7,847 nucleotides of DNA from Candidatus Zixiibacteriota bacterium (GTDB lineage: Bacteria > Zixibacteria > MSB-5A5 > GN15 > FEB-12), in contig DAOWMZ010000064.1 of assembly GCA_030642845.1 (NCBI GenBank), forward strand, positions 1-7,847, written 5' to 3'. Shown here in pieces: positions 5,587 to 7,847 of the stretch (its first letter is position 1; each line of letters starts with the position of its first letter). Made by a program: the position numbers and the translations under genes. The notes beneath the pieces were generated by a model. The model saw nothing but the letters and a program-made list of their open reading frames with translations, was not told where the DNA came from and ran no database searches.

Positions 5587-6762
5587 ATGCATGATACAAT
5601 AATTTCTTCACCAGCCGGGATTCTGGCTGCTCTGGCTGCGGTGACATCATTTTTCTTCTTTATCGAAAAAAAGACCAAATGGAAATTCTTTAATTATTTA
5701 CCGCCATTGATATTTATTTATCTGGTCCCGGTTCTTCTATCCAATACAGGAATAATCCCCAATAAATCAGGTGTTTATGATTTTATGGGGGATAATGTGC
5801 TCCCGATGTTTCTGGTTATTATGCTTCTGGAAGTTGATATTTTGGCTACTATCAGGGTGATGGGTAAAGGCATTTTTGTGATGCTTCTTGGTACGCTGGG
5901 GGTTGTGGTTGGAGCGCCTATTGGATTGATGATTGTAAAGCATGGTCTTGGCCCGGAAGTATGGAAAGGGTTTGGAGCGTTAGCCGGAAGCTGGATAGGG
6001 GGTACGGCAAATATGTTAGCGGTTGGTAAAGGAATAGGTTTGGATGAAAGCTCGCTTACTTTTGGTTATGCGGTTATTGCCGATAATGCTGTTTATCTGA
6101 TATGGCTGCCGATAATGTTAGCTTCCAAGAATTTTGCCGGATGGTTTAATAAATTTACTAAAATGCCTAAATCAAGAGTTGAGACTCTCAAAAAAGCTGC
6201 CGCAGAATTGATTACCGATAAAGGGAAACCGGAAATGAGGCATTTCTTATATTTGATATTGATAGGGTTTGCTGCTACAGCCATAGCTGCCTACCTGGCT
6301 GGATTTGTCAAACCGATGCCGCCGGTTTTCTCAACGGGTACTTATAAGATTTTAATAGTTACTGTTATTGGAATATTATTATCATTTACAAAAGCGAGCA
6401 AAATCCCCAGTTCTCATGCCTTTGCAATGGCGATGGTCTATCTGTTTGTAGCCAGAATGGGAGCCAAGGCGGATCTGTCCAATTTAGATTCCTCGGTTTT
6501 CTGGTTCTTGCTTGGAGCCTATATATGGATATTTATTCATGGTGGGTTTTTGGTAGCGGCAGCACGGATTTTCAAAGTTGATGTTCACACTGCGGCGATT
6601 GCATCGGCAGCAAATATCGGCGGAGCAGCTTCGGCACCGATTGTTGCGGCGCATCATAATCCGGTTTTGGTTCCGGTCTCTATTTTGATGGCTTTGCTGG
6701 GATATGCTGTCGGCACCCCGGCAGCATTTTTAGCGGCATGGTTGTGTGAGAAGGTGATGTAA
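5587..6762 (+). CDS. DUF819-family polytopic membrane protein (YjcL-like), putative transporter
   Basis: This 391-residue integral membrane protein matches the DUF819 family (Bacillus subtilis YjcL and relatives), whose substrate is not established. The hallmark GSWIGGTANMLAV is at 134-146, with GLDESSLTFGYAVIADNAVY (151-170) after it. A similar small-residue motif, AAIASAANIGGAASAPIV (336-353), in the second half suggests two related halves, as in inverted-repeat carriers; that is inference. Membrane helices lie at about 8-26, 38-51, 70-86, 94-117, 159-180, 219-240, 253-268, 275-290, 304-327 and 361-386. A basic hydrophilic loop (about 181-218) separates the halves. GGAGGA (5575-5580), 6 nt before the ATG, fixes the start. 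Length is normal and no damage is seen. The stop codon is 4 nt before the next gene, implying one transcript. Family call firm, transport role presumed. Confidence 0.9.
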   Translation: MHDTIISSPAGILAALAAVTSFFFFIEKKTKWKFFNYLPPLIFIYLVPVLLSNTGIIPNKSGVYDFMGDNVLPMFLVIMLLEVDILATIRVMGKGIFVMLLGTLGVVVGAPIGLMIVKHGLGPEVWKGFGALAGSWIGGTANMLAVGKGIGLDESSLTFGYAVIADNAVYLIWLPIMLASKNFAGWFNKFTKMPKSRVETLKKAAAELITDKGKPEMRHFLYLILIGFAATAIAAYLAGFVKPMPPVFSTGTYKILIVTVIGILLSFTKASKIPSSHAFAMAMVYLFVARMGAKADLSNLDSSVFWFLLGAYIWIFIHGGFLVAAARIFKVDVHTAAIASAANIGGAASAPIVAAHHNPVLVPVSILMALLGYAVGTPAAFLAAWLCEKVM

Positions 6763-6766
6763 GATT

Positions 6767-7285
6767 ATGAGACTTAAAATGAAACTATATTTCGATCAAT
6801 TAGAGGTAATGGATTTTCCGAAAATCATAAACTGGATTGATCCTGATATTTTTCATATTTTCAAAGTTCCTGTCGATGATAAACAACTTGAATTACTGCT
6901 GTCAAAAGTGAAGGATGGAATTCAATATGAAATTGGCATGAAAATATTGGATAAAGAGACAGATCAAATTGTTGGTTTGATACACTCAATAATAAATAAT
7001 AAAAACAACAGTATGCACATCCAGCAGCTAATCGTTAATCCTGAAATGCGAAACCATGGGATAGGATCAACAATCCTTAAGATGTTCTTGAACTACTGTT
7101 TTAAGGAATATGGTTTTCATCGTATACAATTGTTTACTGAGGAAAATAACAAACAAGCAATAGCATGTTATAAAAAAGTTGGTTTTCATCTTGATGGAAT
7201 ATTGCGAGATTTAGTTAAAACTGGTACAGGTTATTTGAGTAGTTATGTTTTTTCAATGTTGCATAATGAATGGATTGAAAGTTAA
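6767..7285 (+). CDS. GNAT-family N-acetyltransferase (RimJ/RimL-like)
   Basis: GNAT enzymes transfer an acetyl group from acetyl-CoA to an amine on a protein or small molecule. This 172-residue protein shows the core fold in order: the beta-4 strand HIQQLIVNPEMR (84-95), the acetyl-CoA pyrophosphate loop RNHGIG (95-100, the R/QxxGxG motif), the helix after it, then RIQLFTEENNKQAIACYKKV (119-138) and GFHLDGILRD (139-148). The Asn pair at 127-128 and Tyr135 in ACYKKVGF are the usual conserved residues. The LDGILRD ending resembles RimJ/RimL and related enzymes, which act on protein N-termini or small amines; the substrate cannot be named. The start ATG at 6767 lies 4 nt after the DUF819 stop, with AAGGTG (6751-6756) inside the upstream gene as the ribosome-binding site, so translation is likely coupled. 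An ATG at 6779 is a less likely start. Confidence 0.88.
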   Translation: MRLKMKLYFDQLEVMDFPKIINWIDPDIFHIFKVPVDDKQLELLLSKVKDGIQYEIGMKILDKETDQIVGLIHSIINNKNNSMHIQQLIVNPEMRNHGIGSTILKMFLNYCFKEYGFHRIQLFTEENNKQAIACYKKVGFHLDGILRDLVKTGTGYLSSYVFSMLHNEWIES

Positions 7286-7386
7286 TAAATAAGGATTTAT
7301 TCATAGTTAAAAGTCGCGTCAGATCGCATCCCCGTATAACGGAAACAAGATCAGGCAGAACATCAAAAATTAAACAACTAACTTAT

Positions 7387-7407
7387 AAAAGTCACTCCGT
7401 GACATTT
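7387..7407 (+). terminator. Weak hairpin, possible terminator after the GNAT gene
   Basis: GTCAC-TCC-GTGAC (7391-7403) is a perfect 5 bp stem with a 3 nt loop, extended by AAA/TTT beyond one mismatch and followed by ATTTTGCTT. It lies about 100 nt after the GNAT stop and just before the next promoter candidate. The T-tract is short, so termination would be weak. An AT-only hairpin (AATAAAT-AAGG-ATTTATT, 7284-7301) sits on the GNAT stop codon, but it has no T-tract and is not called as a terminator. Confidence 0.3.
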
Positions 7408-7410
7408 TGC

Positions 7411-7439
7411 TTGACTTGAGTCTGTTTGCTCGGTAAATT
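7411..7439 (+). promoter_or_regulatory. Sigma-70-type promoter for the FN3-protein gene
   Basis: TTGACT (7411-7416) and TAAATT (7434-7439) are separated by 17 nt, matching consensus at 5/6 and 4/6. Transcription from about 7446 would give a leader of about 125 nt before the TTG start at 7572, long enough to hold regulatory structure. Called by eye only. Confidence 0.4.
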
Positions 7440-7454
7440 TGATTTTTTCCGAAG

Positions 7455-7502
7455 CAATTAATTATAATTGTTTTGGAATGAATTTTTGTGGACATATATG
7501 TC
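7455..7502 (+). other. Inverted repeats in the putative leader of the FN3-protein gene
   Basis: CAATTA-ATTA-TAATTG (7455-7470) can fold as a 6 bp AT-only hairpin followed by TTTT. GACATATATGTC (7491-7502) is a perfect 12 bp palindrome. Both lie between the promoter candidate and the gene start, so they could be operator or attenuation elements. No known riboswitch pattern is recognised. Confidence 0.3.
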
Positions 7503-7571
7503 GGTAAGTGCGTCTTTATTTGGTGTGTTTTTGAAATGGTTGTTGATACTGTCAAATAAAAGGAATATAGT

Positions 7572-7847
7572 TTGAAACGGCTCCGGAATATCTTGAGTAT
7601 CAAAATCTCCCGAATTCCCTCAATTTCTTTAATTGTATTAATATCTATTGTTTTATCCGTATCCATATGGGCTCAGGATGTACCGGCACAACCGGATAAT
7701 ACGGATCTTACTCCTCTTAAACCTCCTACAAGTATCAGTGTCAAAGACACTCCCAACGATAACGGCGGTTCGATTACAATCAAATGGGCTGAACCTGTCG
7801 CACCTGACGGGGTAATTATCGGAGGCTATCGGGTTTTTCGTGCACAA
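7572..7847 (+). CDS. Secreted protein with fibronectin type III-like domain, N-terminal part only
   Basis: An uninterrupted 92-codon frame runs from TTG at 7572 to the right edge. AAAAGGA (7558-7564), 7 nt upstream, is a good ribosome-binding site, and no ATG or GTG start is available upstream in this frame. The N-terminus has basic residues (Lys2, Arg3, Arg5, Lys11, Arg14), a hydrophobic stretch ISLIVLISIVLSVSIWA (18-34) and a likely signal peptidase site after IWA (34), so export is predicted. After a Pro/Asp-rich linker (35-53), residues 54-92 (ISVKDTPNDNGGSITIKW, then GVIIGGYRVFRAQ) match the first strands of a fibronectin type III-like domain: the central Trp and the GYxVFR strand are present. 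FN3 domains usually serve binding or spacing in cell-surface and secreted proteins. The rest of the protein, and any catalytic domain, lies beyond the window. Confidence 0.75.
   Translation, partial: MKRLRNILSIKISRIPSISLIVLISIVLSVSIWAQDVPAQPDNTDLTPLKPPTSISVKDTPNDNGGSITIKWAEPVAPDGVIIGGYRVFRAQ

Noticed and set aside
5393..5650. Minus-strand 85-codon reading frame across the divergent intergenic region
   Set aside because: It overlaps the DUF819 start and its ribosome-binding site, and its C-terminal part (VIPDLIGNP) is translation of the inverted-repeat element; no family resemblance.
7370..7847. Two minus-strand frames at the right edge
   Set aside because: They run antisense to the plus-strand frame with signal peptide, ribosome-binding site and FN3 pattern; their low-complexity products resemble nothing.

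Overview
The window reads as a piece of an AT-rich bacterial chromosome. Promoter-like sequences follow the sigma-70 pattern (TTGnnn-N17-TAnnnT), most gene starts carry purine-rich ribosome-binding sites, and intergenic DNA holds small hairpin-forming repeats. The met-zincin protease of the DUF5117/DUF4953 type, a secreted FN3-type protein and the repeat style together suggest an FCB-group or candidate-phylum environmental bacterium (Zixibacteria-like is my best guess). There is no rRNA or marker gene to prove this.

Left part (1-5207), all on the minus strand. Transcription starts near 5173 with a small protein that joins a RelA/SpoT-type zinc-finger domain to a winged-helix domain. It overlaps a GT-C membrane glycosyltransferase (4692-3170) that is broken by a one-base frameshift near 4042. 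Next comes a large secreted zinc metalloprotease (3064-395), closed by a strong intrinsic terminator (344-372). Directly after the terminator a good promoter (314-342) drives a nitroreductase-family gene (from 270) that runs off the left edge and carries an in-frame TAA.

Middle (5208-5586) is a gene-free divergent region. It holds an inverted pair of 24-25 nt hairpin repeats (5222-5317), a 74 nt inverted-repeat element of the TGTCATTCCC type (5359-5432), and a pair of 17-18 nt direct repeats with an overlapping palindrome just upstream of a rightward promoter.

Right part (5587-7847), plus strand. A DUF819-family polytopic membrane protein is followed after 4 nt by a GNAT acetyltransferase, probably as one operon. 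After a 286 nt spacer with a weak hairpin, a promoter candidate and a leader of about 125 nt, a TTG-started secreted protein begins. It has a signal peptide and the start of a fibronectin type III-like domain, and it runs off the right edge.

No mobile-element transposase, CRISPR array, tRNA, rRNA or clear defence system was seen. The most unusual items are the zinc-finger/winged-helix protein with its apparently leaderless, palindrome-containing promoter, and two separate gene disruptions (a nonsense codon and a frameshift) in one small window.
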